A stretch of DNA of 64,000 nt from Deltaproteobacteria bacterium HGW-Deltaproteobacteria-12. Lineage in GTDB: Bacteria; Desulfobacterota; Syntrophia; Syntrophales; Smithellaceae. Where the stretch lies: the NCBI GenBank assembly GCA_002840565.1, contig PHBK01000020.1, positions 1 through 64,000 of the forward strand. Direction: 5' to 3'. The notes beneath the pieces were generated by a model. That model searched no databases, was not told the DNA's origin, and was given only the letters and a program-made list of their open reading frames with translations. Both the position numbers and the translations under genes were made by a program. Of this stretch, positions 52,383-61,025 are shown one piece after another. Numbering within the stretch: position 1 is the first letter of the stretch; each line of letters begins with the position of its first letter.

Positions 52383-53207
52383 CTAATTGGCATTCCCTAC
52401 TATCCGGATTTCCTGCTGTGGGAAAGGTATAACTATTTGCGAAGAAGCGAAGCGATTTAAGATCTCCTGATAAATACCGGACTGCACAGTTACATAGTCT
52501 TGAACGGCAACCCAGGGACGAACGGCAATCTGAATTGAAGAGTCGGCAAGAGTTGTGATGCCGACTAACGGCGCCGGATCCTGCAAAACCAGGTTATTGT
52601 CTTTCAGTACTTCTGTTATCACGGTGACGGCACGTTTTATGTCCGTAGAAAAAGCGACGTGTACAGAAAGGTCGCATTGCCGTATGGAACCGTAATTGTG
52701 CAGGATTTCTCCGACAATTTTTCTGTTGGGAATAATTATCAGCGATCGGTCGGCGTGTATCAGTGTTGTGGAAAAAAGCTCTATGGAAACAACTTCACCA
52801 TAAACCCCAAGCAATTCGATGTATTCTCCCACCCGGTAAGGTCTGCTGAAAATAATAGTCAGGCCGGCCACCGCATTGCTTAAGACTCCCTGCGTCGCAA
52901 AACCAATGCCGACGCCGGCAATGCCTAAGCCGGCGATAAGGGGCATTATTTCAATGCCTATATTCTGGATGGCCAACAATAAAGCGAATAAAATAATAAT
53001 AATGTGAACGATGCGAACAAGAAGGATTCGCACCGGAGGTTCGAGCTGACGTTTGCTCAGGTTGTTATCAAATGCTTTGCTGATCCACCTTCCGATAAAG
53101 TAGCCGGCAACAAGGATCACCAGGGCGCTGAATATTTTTGTGCCATAAGCCTTTCCAAAATCAATCAGCAGATTAATATAATCGATATTTACCGGTATAT
53201 TATTCAA
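52383..53207 (-). CDS. Small-conductance mechanosensitive channel (MscS)
   Basis: The 274 residues have three membrane helices, the glycine/alanine-rich pore helix (IAGLGIAGVGIGFATQGVLSNAVAG) and the beta domain beginning FSRPYRVGEYIEL. Size matches E. coli MscS, which opens under membrane tension to release solutes. It is convergent with the arsenic island. Confidence 0.95.
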   Translation of the reverse strand: MNNIPVNIDYINLLIDFGKAYGTKIFSALVILVAGYFIGRWISKAFDNNLSKRQLEPPVRILLVRIVHIIIILFALLLAIQNIGIEIMPLIAGLGIAGVGIGFATQGVLSNAVAGLTIIFSRPYRVGEYIELLGVYGEVVSIELFSTTLIHADRSLIIIPNRKIVGEILHNYGSIRQCDLSVHVAFSTDIKRAVTVITEVLKDNNLVLQDPAPLVGITTLADSSIQIAVRPWVAVQDYVTVQSGIYQEILNRFASSQIVIPFPQQEIRIVGNAN

Positions 53208-53456
53208 TTTTTCTGCACCTCACTTTTTGCCTTCAGCTTAAAAGCCGCTGGCGTTCATGTCAATAGAAAAATGTGATAATTAAAAAATCCGGAAACCGAT
53301 TTGTTTTACTCATTATTCCCTATATATCATTGCTATTTTAGCGGCATTCGGCGTATATAGCAATCGATTGGTCCTGATTCTGCTCCGTGTATGGGGAAAC
53401 TATAGCTGAGTCAGGAAAATTATTGGCCGGCTGAAAGTACGAAAGGAGGAATTAAT

Positions 53457-53807
53457 ATGTCAGAGAAAATTCAATGTGCTCAATTGAGCAATGAACAGGA
53501 TGTTGCTTCCGCCTTAAAGTTGCAGGATAAAGTCATCGCTCTTTTTTATGCCTCATGGTGTCCCTATTGTTCCCGGTTTTTGCCTGTCTTCAAGAAGCAC
53601 ACGGAAGGAAAGGAGCGGAATTTCCTGCTGGTGCAGGATGACAAAGAGACCATCGGTGAGAAATACTCTGTCGGAATTTTTCCCACGGTGCTTTTCTTTG
53701 AAAATGGAAACCTGACCAAACGCCTCGACGGTATAGCAGGAGCGGGCTTGCAGGAAAAGCAGCTCATAGAATTTATTAATTCCTGTCCCTTATCCGGACC
53801 GGAATAA
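53457..53807 (+). CDS. Thioredoxin-family protein with CPYC active site
   Basis: A 116-residue cytoplasmic thioredoxin fold (YASWCPYCSRFLP, active Cys36 and Cys39; GIFPTVLFFENG as cis-Pro strand). The CPYC sequence is more usual in glutaredoxins. AAAGGAGG upstream gives the start. It stands 17 bases before the next gene and may be co-transcribed. Confidence 0.92.
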   Translation: MSEKIQCAQLSNEQDVASALKLQDKVIALFYASWCPYCSRFLPVFKKHTEGKERNFLLVQDDKETIGEKYSVGIFPTVLFFENGNLTKRLDGIAGAGLQEKQLIEFINSCPLSGPE

Positions 53808-53823
53808 TCTCGGACATGAAATA

Positions 53824-54369
53824 ATGCGCATTGAACAACCGCAGATGAATTTGGCGGATATAAGGTTCCCGCGGCAATTGGAATCCGACGGCACGGCGGA
53901 AATCATCCGGCAGACATTGCTAAGTTCTACCGTTTTGCTCCGGCCGGAAAGTGACTTTGCCGTTCCCCGCATAGAGATGACTGGCCCACTGCAATTTGCA
54001 CTGCGGAGGGCAAGGCTCCAGGGACGGATTCGCTGCGGTTTTGAAGCTGTCGCCGGTCAACTGGAAAGTGAAAGAATCGGAATAGCCAGTGTGCAGGAAC
54101 GCACGCATGCCCCTTATGGGAAGCGGATTTCCCGGCTGCTATTATTTTCCAACGATGGCGCCGGACGTCTTTACCGGCATATCGAGCAAATCCTGAAGGC
54201 ACATTCCCCCAGGTTGCTGGGTTGTCTTGTTAATATGGACAGCAATGATTTCGGCCGTCTGATAACGGATAAAGACAGCAAAATCAAAATAGTTATGCTC
54301 GAACATAAAGATGCTGTTTGCGAAATAATGCGGGCGATGATTGCAGCCCCGGATAAGCTTGTTACCTGA
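53824..54369 (+). CDS. Conserved-looking protein of unknown function
   Basis: A 181-residue soluble protein with no family that I recognise. It is mixed alpha/beta, rich in Arg, and starts 17 bases after the thioredoxin. Its 3' end overlaps the convergent cyclase gene by eight bases. The composition (balanced codons, no low complexity) supports a real gene. Confidence 0.6.
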   Translation: MRIEQPQMNLADIRFPRQLESDGTAEIIRQTLLSSTVLLRPESDFAVPRIEMTGPLQFALRRARLQGRIRCGFEAVAGQLESERIGIASVQERTHAPYGKRISRLLLFSNDGAGRLYRHIEQILKAHSPRLLGCLVNMDSNDFGRLITDKDSKIKIVMLEHKDAVCEIMRAMIAAPDKLVT

Positions 54370-55726
54370 CCAGTTTAATCGGCAGGTCGTGTTCTTTCCA
54401 GCTTCTTCCCTGATAGATGAAAGGATGTAAAATCAGCGACTGAAATGCTTTGCCGCTTTTCTTAAAACTCAGGATGACCAGGGCAGATTCCCCCGGTGCA
54501 ACCGGAAAACCCGAAGTTCCCGCCATGCCGGCAGTTGTTGTTGAATTATTTTTTGTAAAGGAAACTTTGGATACATCAATTGTTTTCCCGGAGTAGTCTG
54601 CCAATTTTGATTTTGTCCAGCGATAATCATCGTCATAAAGGGCAACGCTTTTGTCCACAGTGGAATGGTTGGCAATCCGCACTTGAAACACTGTACCGGT
54701 CGCGGTGCTTTTCCAACTATTAAGTGTAAACTCGATTTCATCTGCCTTAACCGATGTTTTCAGCCGCGGCAGGGCTTCATCTTTCGGTGCTGGGAGCTGA
54801 ACTGATTGCTGTGTCTGTGCTTTTTTAGCCTGAGCGGCAGTCACCTCTCCGTTGCCTTCCATTGTTTCTTTAGCGGCAGCACTTTGCTTTTTGGCGGATT
54901 TCGTCTTGGCCGTAATAGCCGGTTTAATTTCCGGATCAGTAGTCGTCGTTCCTTTCCAGAAAAGAATAACTATCACAACGATCAGGGCGGTAATCAAAAC
55001 GCCGGCGCCCAGCAGAAATTTTTTGTTCACCGGCCCTCCGGTTCTGTCTGGAGCCGATTTCCCGGACACCAATAAAGCTTCTTCGCGGCCATCTTTGGCG
55101 GGAATATCAGCTGTTTTTTCTGCAGCGTCATAAGATGAGTGACTGGGCCGCAAACCTGCATGTTCAACCGCATAAATATCATGCTCGCGAACATGTTTGT
55201 CGGCGCGCGCGCCCTTGTAACTGAACAGCCGGGCATATTCCTGCGACAGACAGGAAACAACGTCAAAGTAAGATCGCGAAACCAGTAATTGTCCCGGTTC
55301 CGCGAAACTCATGATGCGCTGTGCCACATTGATGCCATCACCGATAAGATTAAGCTGTTTATTGATATCTTTCAGTATCTTGACGGGCCCCAGATTAATG
55401 CCCATGCGGATAAGCAGGTCATCGGCCATGTCTGCTTTCTCGGTGGCCAAAGAATCACGCAGGCTCATGGCCACAAAAAGCGCATCTTCCGGGTCTCCCA
55501 AAAATCCAATGGCGGCGCCGTCACCGGTGTCGAGAATGATGCGATCATTAAGGGGAATATCTTTTAAGCAATCGGCAAGACGGTTGTTAAAACGCTCTTT
55601 TATTCCTATTTGTTCAACTACCGGCTTTTTGGAATATTCAACGATATCCAGAAAAAGGACACTACAGATGAACGTCCTGTTGGAACGCATATGCAAATTT
55701 GGTGAACTCTGAGAATCAATGCTCAT
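54362..55726 (-). CDS. Class III adenylate/guanylate cyclase-domain membrane protein
   Basis: Residues 15-190 form a class III cyclase homology domain (SVLFLDIVEYSKKP with metal Asp, DTGDGAAIGF, and NLIGDGINVAQRI). A linker, one membrane helix (about 240-260) and an Ala/Lys-rich stretch follow, then a C-terminal predicted beta-sandwich. With the helix after the cyclase, the sandwich would be periplasmic. The start at 55726 is set by GAAGAGG; a longer frame reaches 55762. Key substrate-binding residues were not verified, so the domain might be regulatory only. Confidence 0.85.
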   Translation of the reverse strand: MSIDSQSSPNLHMRSNRTFICSVLFLDIVEYSKKPVVEQIGIKERFNNRLADCLKDIPLNDRIILDTGDGAAIGFLGDPEDALFVAMSLRDSLATEKADMADDLLIRMGINLGPVKILKDINKQLNLIGDGINVAQRIMSFAEPGQLLVSRSYFDVVSCLSQEYARLFSYKGARADKHVREHDIYAVEHAGLRPSHSSYDAAEKTADIPAKDGREEALLVSGKSAPDRTGGPVNKKFLLGAGVLITALIVVIVILFWKGTTTTDPEIKPAITAKTKSAKKQSAAAKETMEGNGEVTAAQAKKAQTQQSVQLPAPKDEALPRLKTSVKADEIEFTLNSWKSTATGTVFQVRIANHSTVDKSVALYDDDYRWTKSKLADYSGKTIDVSKVSFTKNNSTTTAGMAGTSGFPVAPGESALVILSFKKSGKAFQSLILHPFIYQGRSWKEHDLPIKLVR

Positions 55727-55783
55727 CGCAACCTCTTCGGATAAATCTATAAATAAAGCCAACTATAAAAGCAAGTAATTCCG

Positions 55784-56389
55784 CTATCGACCGTCATTGC
55801 CGAGACCGGACAGCGCTTTTCCGCATACCGGACACTTGCCGCCGGGAGGCAGGTCTGTTTTCCGAAATTCCATGGTGCAGTATCGGCAGGTGATGAAAAG
55901 CGCATTAGCGGAGCGCAGAGGCTGTTCCTGGTCCGGGACAACATTCTGCTCCCGGGGCTTGGGCGCCTTTTGCGCCGGCTGCGAACGGACTTCCGGCTTC
56001 AGAGCGTGTTTGAGGGAATGGAGCATTTGTTCAGCCGTGATCTTTCTGGCGATGCGGATGTAAGTAAACTGGTAGTCGTCATCCGATTTCCATTGAATGC
56101 AAAGACGGTAGGCCTCGCGCAGCGTTCTTTGCGGAAACAGGAAAACCAGCGGTCCTAAAAGCAGGGACCGGCCAATGGGATAACGTTTGTGCACCGAGGA
56201 ATCGTCGAGGAGCGAGACCTCGACCACCCTTTCGAGGGGGATGCGACCCAATTCTTTCTCGCCGTCATGCAGTATGAGGTAATCGCGCGTGGGAAGACAG
56301 GCGACCGTCCTTTCTGCCGGCACGGCATCCAGCAGAGACTGCAGATCAGGGACATTTCCCTTGGAAATATGTCCGGTTACAGAGTCCAT
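55784..56389 (-). CDS. Unknown protein with C-terminal zinc ribbon
   Basis: A 201-residue protein. The first 130 residues are an unrecognised alpha/beta domain that may contact membranes (LLLGPLVFLFPQRTL). The end is a zinc ribbon with four cysteines (CRYC and CPVC). A Pro/Lys-rich linker joins the parts. It lies upstream of the cyclase gene on the same strand with a 57-base gap, possibly one operon. Confidence 0.65.
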   Translation of the reverse strand: MDSVTGHISKGNVPDLQSLLDAVPAERTVACLPTRDYLILHDGEKELGRIPLERVVEVSLLDDSSVHKRYPIGRSLLLGPLVFLFPQRTLREAYRLCIQWKSDDDYQFTYIRIARKITAEQMLHSLKHALKPEVRSQPAQKAPKPREQNVVPDQEQPLRSANALFITCRYCTMEFRKTDLPPGGKCPVCGKALSGLGNDGR

Positions 56390-56428
56390 TGTATTGAGTA
56401 ATCTACACGAAACAGATTATCATGTCTA

Positions 56429-56896
56429 TTACTTTCCGGCATCTTCAGTTTTCAATTGTCTTATTAAAAAACTGTCCAACTGATTAGCAAAGGCCTGGCG
56501 GTCTTTCTTGTTGAATGTAGCGGGGCCGCCCGTGATCATGCCGCCGTCGCGCAACTCATTCATCAGGCCGCGTATCGCCATGCTGTCCTTGATATTATCC
56601 TCTGTATAAAGTTTGCCCCGGGGGTTGAGCGCGAAAGCTCCTTTGGCAACCACACGGTCGGCAAGCGGAATGTCGGCGGTAATGACTAAATCACCCGTTT
56701 GGGCAAGCTCCGCGATGCGGTCATCAGCCACGTCCTGACCGGCCGGAACCAGAATAACCGAGATATGAGCGGTATTTTCAATCCTCACCGGTTTATTAGC
56801 AACAAAAACAAGGGGTACATTCAGACGAGCCGACGCCCGCATCAGAATATCCTTGATTATGTTCGGGAAAGCATCGGCATCAATGAATATCCGCAT
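56429..56896 (-). CDS. YaiI/YqxD-family protein (DUF188)
   Basis: A 155-residue PIN-like-fold protein with the DUF188 marks: IFIDADAFPNIIKDIL, VPAGQDVADDRI, LVITADIPLADRV and GGPATFNKKDRQAF near the end. ATG 56896 starts the conserved domain; the frame extends upstream to 57028 only through the dispersed repeat. Activity unknown; the acidic residues suggest metal-dependent nuclease ancestry. Confidence 0.9.
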   Translation of the reverse strand: MRIFIDADAFPNIIKDILMRASARLNVPLVFVANKPVRIENTAHISVILVPAGQDVADDRIAELAQTGDLVITADIPLADRVVAKGAFALNPRGKLYTEDNIKDSMAIRGLMNELRDGGMITGGPATFNKKDRQAFANQLDSFLIRQLKTEDAGK

Positions 56897-56929
56897 TTTT
56901 GTCCTTGATTTTTCAAACACATTTATCTG

Positions 56930-57011
56930 TCTTTGCGAGGAGCAAAGCGACGCGGCAATCTTTACAATAATCAAACCCTTATGAGATTGCTTCACTTTGT
57001 TCGCAATGACG
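56930..57011. repeat. Complete dispersed palindromic element
   Basis: Left arm TTGCGAGGAGCAAAGCGACG(C)GGCAATCTT and right arm GAGATTGCTTCACTTTGTTCGCAATGAC are imperfect inverted copies around a spacer of about 20 bases. A half copy occurs at 32541-32568. This family of REP/MITE-like repeats is common between genes in Desulfobacterota (from memory). Confidence 0.75.
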
Positions 57012-57050
57012 GCAGTTGCGCTTTGCAACAGTCTTTTTTTATAACTATTT

Positions 57051-57251
57051 TCAGTTCGATATTATTTCTTTCACCCTGCCGACAATACCGCCCTGCAGTC
57101 GCACTTTGATGCCGTGAGGATGCATCTCCGATTTGGTGAGAATATCAGCGACGATGCCGCAGGTAAGATTACCGGAGCGCTGGTCCTGCTTCTGGACAAC
57201 CTTGACTTTCATTCCCACCTTGACATCGGATCGCCTGTTTCCGTTTATCAT
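57051..57251 (-). CDS. YwbE-family protein
   Basis: A 66-residue protein matching YwbE (VKVGMKVKVVQKQDQRSG, LTCGIVADILTKSEMHPHG, VRLQGGIVGRVKEI). The small beta-barrel-like fold has no assigned function. Its start overlaps the stop of the GIY-YIG gene by four bases. Confidence 0.92.
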   Translation of the reverse strand: MINGNRRSDVKVGMKVKVVQKQDQRSGNLTCGIVADILTKSEMHPHGIKVRLQGGIVGRVKEIISN

Positions 57252-57523
57252 TTTTCTGCCGCCAGTGCCGCAAGCTTTTTGCTTCGGGGCAACTTTTTAA
57301 TTTTTATCTCCAGCCGTAGCGCTTCTGCTCTGGACAGGCGCCTGCTTACGGCCAGTAATTCGACCGGTAACCGGGACCGGGTGTACTTAGATGCATCGCC
57401 CTGATTATGCTTAAGTAGCCGCTGGGCCATATTATTTGTTATGCCGGTGTAGAACGTGTTATCACGGCAACGCAGGATATATACGACCCAGTTTGCGTTC
57501 ATCTGTGCATCTGCCGGTTTCAT
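57248..57523 (-). CDS. GIY-YIG nuclease-superfamily protein (YhbQ-like)
   Basis: About 91 residues. A GIY-YIG core shows VVYILRCRDNTFYTGITN, then the Arg of an LLKHNQGDASKYTRSR helix and Glu in SRAEALRLE. Single-domain members like this are thought to act in DNA repair. ATG 57523, five bases after the tex stop, is chosen; the frame runs on to 57610 inside tex. Confidence 0.88.
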   Translation of the reverse strand: MKPADAQMNANWVVYILRCRDNTFYTGITNNMAQRLLKHNQGDASKYTRSRLPVELLAVSRRLSRAEALRLEIKIKKLPRSKKLAALAAEK

Positions 57524-57527
57524 CTTT

Positions 57528-59834
57528 TCACCTGCGGCGCAGCGCGTCGGCAAAGGGATTATTGAACGGCTTCGGAGGCTCCTTGCCGCGCTTTTTTTCA
57601 TCGGGGCCATGCGGTTTGCCGGGTTTAATTTTGTGTTCGCCTGCCGTGCCGGCAGCGGGAACCTTTTGCTCAGCTTTATCCCGGACAGGAGTCTTTTCTC
57701 CCGGATTCTTTTTCATGGACAGCGAGATCCTTTTCCTGTCGCTGTCGACGGCCAGAACAGTTACTTCCACTTTCTGATTTACTTTGACAACGTCCGCGGG
57801 GACTTTAACAAATCTGTCGGCCATCTCGCTCAAATGGACCAGGCCGTCCTGATGGACACCGATATCCACAAAAGCGCCGAAGGCGGTGATATTTGTCACC
57901 ACGCCGGTCAACTTCATGCCGACAATCAGATCGGATATTTTTTCGATCCCTTCGGCAAAGACGACATTTTCAAACTGCTCGCGGGGATCGCGCCCCGGCT
58001 TGGCGAGCTCCGCCATAATATCTTTCAGGGTCGGCAGTCCCACTTTATCCGTGATATAGTCGGTTAAAATTATCTTTTGCCGTCTGGCCTCATCGGCCAT
58101 CAAGTCGCGAACCGTGCAGCCCTGGTCCTGCGCCATCTTTTCCACGATAGGGTAACTTTCCGGATGGACGGCGCTGGCATCGAGCGGATTTTGGCTTTCG
58201 CGAATCCGCAGAAAGCCTGCCGCCTGTTCAAACGCTTTGTCGCCAAGACGCTTTACTTTTTTAAGTGCATTGCGAGCCGGGAAGGGGCCATTTTCATCGC
58301 GATACTTGACGATATTTTCCGCCAGCGCCGGCCCGAGGCCGGAGACATAAGAAAGAAGCTGGGCGCTGGCCGTATTGACTTCCACACCGACCGCGTTGAC
58401 GCAGCTTACCACCATGTCATCCAGACAGCGCTGCAGGTCGTCCTGATCAACATCGTGCTGATACTGGCCTACGCCAATAGCTTTGGGTTCAATCTTGACC
58501 AGCTCCGCCAGCGGATCCATCAGGCGCCGGCCGATGGATACGGCGCCGCGGACGGTGATATCCTCGTCGGGGAATTCATCGCGGGCCAGCTTCGAGGCGG
58601 AATAAATCGATGCTCCGCTTTCATTGACCATGACCACCGGTATCTCCTGGGGCAGATTGAGACTCTTCAAGAAGGCCTCTGTCTCCCGTCCGGCTGTGCC
58701 GTTGCCGACGGCAATTGCTTCAATGCTGTATTTGCGGCAGAACTCTCTCACTGCCTGAGCTGCCGCCTCGCGTGCTTTCTCGGAAAGAAGCGGAAAGATG
58801 GCTTCATGCGCCAGCAGTTTCCCCTGACGATCCAGGCAGACTGTTTTGCAGCCCGTCCGGAAACCGGGATCAATGGCCAATACGGCCTTTTGGCCCAACG
58901 GCGGCGCCAGCAGAAGCTGACGCAGGTTATCGGCAAATATTTTAATGGCCGTTTCATCGGCCCGCTTTTTGGTTGTCAGCCGGACTTCCGTCTCCATGGA
59001 AAGGGACAAAAGGCGCTTGTAACTATCATGGACAGCGAGCCGTACCTGCTCGGCTGCTTGAGTGCTATTCTTAACAAATAGCTCTTCCAGAGTAGTTAAC
59101 GCTTCCTGATCCGGCGGGGTCATCCGCAGCATCAGAAATTCTTCGCGTTCGCCGCGACGCAGCGCCAGAACCCGGTGCGACGGAGCCGAGGCTACCGGCT
59201 CTTCCCACTCATAATAATCCTTGTATTTGATGCCCGTTTCGATCTTGTCCGTTAAAACTTTGGACTGGATTATTCCCTTTTCCAGAAACAGTGTCCGCAT
59301 CTTCGCCCGTGCATCCTGATTTTCATTGACCCACTCGGCAATGATATCGCGCGCTCCCGCCAGAGCATCATCCGCCGTGGCGACCCCTTTCTCTTCGCTG
59401 ATAAACGCGGCGGCCTCCAAAGCGACATCCATCTCTTCCTGAGCAAATATTCTTTCCGCCAGCGGTTCGAGACCCTTCTCGCGGGCAACAGTTGCCCGGG
59501 TGCGGCGTTTGGGCCGAAACGGCAGATAAATATCTTCCAGAACGGACATGGTTTCCGCCGCCGCAATCTTTTCTTCCAGTTCCGCGGTCAGCAAATTGCG
59601 TTCCGTCAGGGATTTTAAAACAGCGGCGCGGCGATCATCCAGCTCGGCGAGTTGCTGAAGCCGGTCGCGGATGGCCGTAATCGCCACTTCATCAAGCGAT
59701 CCGGTTACTTCCTTGCGGTAGCGGGCGATAAAGGGAACAGTTGCCCCTTCTGCAATCATCGAGGCTGTATCGCTAACCTGTTGGGATGTAATGCTTAGTT
59801 CTTTGGCAATTTTTTCGTAATATAATTGATTCAT
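57528..59834 (-). CDS. tex: Tex-family RNA-binding transcription accessory protein
   Basis: A 768-residue Tex protein. It shows an N-terminal helical HTH region (ITAIRDRLQQLAELDDRR), a YqgF/RNase H-like domain (AIDPGFRTGCKTVCLD), helix-hairpin-helix motifs (SGLGPALAENIVKYR), and an S1 RNA-binding domain (GMKLTGVVTNITAFGAFVDIG, about 640-710). A Lys/Pro-rich tail follows. It probably binds RNA at the transcribing polymerase. Length is normal. Confidence 0.96.
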   Translation of the reverse strand: MNQLYYEKIAKELSITSQQVSDTASMIAEGATVPFIARYRKEVTGSLDEVAITAIRDRLQQLAELDDRRAAVLKSLTERNLLTAELEEKIAAAETMSVLEDIYLPFRPKRRTRATVAREKGLEPLAERIFAQEEMDVALEAAAFISEEKGVATADDALAGARDIIAEWVNENQDARAKMRTLFLEKGIIQSKVLTDKIETGIKYKDYYEWEEPVASAPSHRVLALRRGEREEFLMLRMTPPDQEALTTLEELFVKNSTQAAEQVRLAVHDSYKRLLSLSMETEVRLTTKKRADETAIKIFADNLRQLLLAPPLGQKAVLAIDPGFRTGCKTVCLDRQGKLLAHEAIFPLLSEKAREAAAQAVREFCRKYSIEAIAVGNGTAGRETEAFLKSLNLPQEIPVVMVNESGASIYSASKLARDEFPDEDITVRGAVSIGRRLMDPLAELVKIEPKAIGVGQYQHDVDQDDLQRCLDDMVVSCVNAVGVEVNTASAQLLSYVSGLGPALAENIVKYRDENGPFPARNALKKVKRLGDKAFEQAAGFLRIRESQNPLDASAVHPESYPIVEKMAQDQGCTVRDLMADEARRQKIILTDYITDKVGLPTLKDIMAELAKPGRDPREQFENVVFAEGIEKISDLIVGMKLTGVVTNITAFGAFVDIGVHQDGLVHLSEMADRFVKVPADVVKVNQKVEVTVLAVDSDRKRISLSMKKNPGEKTPVRDKAEQKVPAAGTAGEHKIKPGKPHGPDEKKRGKEPPKPFNNPFADALRRR

Positions 59835-59894
59835 GTTCTTCCTTATGCAGAACGTATTTATATAACCGTTCTTAATACTTTTTATTTCTGTTTA

Positions 59895-60014
59895 TTATAG
59901 GTTTTTCAGGAATTCTTCTACAGATATGCCTGTGCCCTTGGTAATCTGATGGAGTGTGCCCTTCTTGAGGTCTTTGGTGTGGAAGGGTTTGTTTAAAGGA
60001 ATAACGCCACTCAT
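59895..60014 (-). pseudogene. Truncated HicA-like toxin (39 residues)
   Basis: The ATG overlaps the hicB stop (ATGA), so this is the toxin position of a hicBA pair. The 39 residues keep only the C-terminal half of HicA: a DLKKGTLHQITKGTGISVEEFL helix region. The N-terminal helix and the catalytic GSH are absent, so RNase activity is unlikely. It may be a deletion remnant kept by coupling to hicB. Confidence 0.65.
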
Positions 60015-60235
60015 AAGCTGACGCACATTTCGGTTATATGGACATTATCCGGGATAATTTCGCCGTCTCTTTCCTTTTTTACCTCCAAGTAAAGTTCCAT
60101 AGCTTCCCGGATGTTGTCCATCGTTTCCTGGTAAGTTTCTCCCTCAGAAACGCATCCTGGTAGTCCGGGGACATAAGCGGTAAATCCGCCTTCCGGTTGC
60201 GGTTCAAGGACGACTTTGTAGAAGTAATCCGGCAT
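60011..60235 (-). CDS. hicB: HicB-type antitoxin (second copy)
   Basis: A 74-residue HicB fold (YFYKVVLEPQPEGGFTAYVPG, LPGCVSEGETYQETMDNIREAMELYL). It is coupled to the truncated toxin by an ATGA overlap. With its toxin disabled it may be an orphan antitoxin. It shares the pattern but not close identity with the copy at 19650. Confidence 0.92.
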   Translation of the reverse strand: MPDYFYKVVLEPQPEGGFTAYVPGLPGCVSEGETYQETMDNIREAMELYLEVKKERDGEIIPDNVHITEMCVSL

Positions 60236-61025
60236 GGGCAGATTCTTTTCTGTGATTTAGAGTATTAATGATATCAATGTTTGTAGCGTGCCAGAGGTTA
60301 CCAGATTTGTCAATCGGGTTTTTGGTTTCGCCCATTCCTTCGTATTTGACCGCTGTTGCTGGATAAGCACGATCCTATCACAAAGCTGAGACTGGTCAAT
60401 ATTTTTGTGGCGTTGGTTTATTCCGTTGCAATTCAATAGCTACCTTGTATCATGATTGAGGCTGTGTCGTAACTACCTTTTTTGTCATTCCGTGCAAGCG
60501 CAGCGCGACGAAGAGCCTGCCACGTACTTGATACGGGGGAATCCAGTATTTTCATTGTAGCTGGTTCCCGACTTTCGTCGGGACGACGTCTGGATGCCGG
60601 TTTTCACCGGCATGACGGTGTTGATGGCGTTTCCTTCTATTGAGACACAGTCTCGTATGCCGGGTGGCAATCTTTCTTCTTTCATGAAACGCATCGACCG
60701 AGGTGATCTGCCTTTTTGACCGGCAACTAATTGTTTTTTCTTGCATTGCTTACAATAAATAGTATTATTCTTCACGCAACATAAAAAGGAATGTGAGCGC
60801 GGTTTAAAAACATATTTTTCAAGACTTGGCCATATGCCGCCTTCCACATCTCCTCGCAATTTAATGAGAGGCTATGGCACCATGAAGAAAATATTTCAAA
60901 TCGATAAATGACTTTTTATTGCTTATTGTCATTGCTCTCTATACTTTACATCGGCATCTAAATAAAACGTTGGAGCAGTAGTGAATTCTAGTATGCGTTT
61001 AAAATGAAAGGATTTGATGAACTGA
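60236..61025. other. Gene-free, repeat-rich stretch before the NACHT gene
   Basis: About 790 bases. It holds the dispersed repeat at 60483-60618 and otherwise no supportable gene; a minus-strand frame (60485-60859) is made partly of that repeat. AT content rises sharply from about 60890, suggesting the boundary of a transferred segment. Confidence 0.55.
60483..60618. repeat. Composite dispersed repeat (GTCATTCCG...CGGCATGACGG type)
   Basis: The ends read GTCATTCCGTGCAAGCGCAG and CCGGCATGACGG. Inside are a 7-bp stem (60566-60572 with 60577-60583) and another 7-bp stem (60594-60600 with 60607-60613). This is the widespread intergenic repeat with GGAATCCAG and CGGGA blocks, unlike the element at 56930. 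Confidence 0.65.

Noticed and set aside
57456..59081. Plus-strand frames of 203 and 334 residues opposite tex
   Set aside because: They are antisense to a clear Tex coding sequence and show no domain or start signal.
60485..60859. 124-residue minus-strand frame
   Set aside because: Half of it is the dispersed repeat translated; the rest has no ribosome site or family match.
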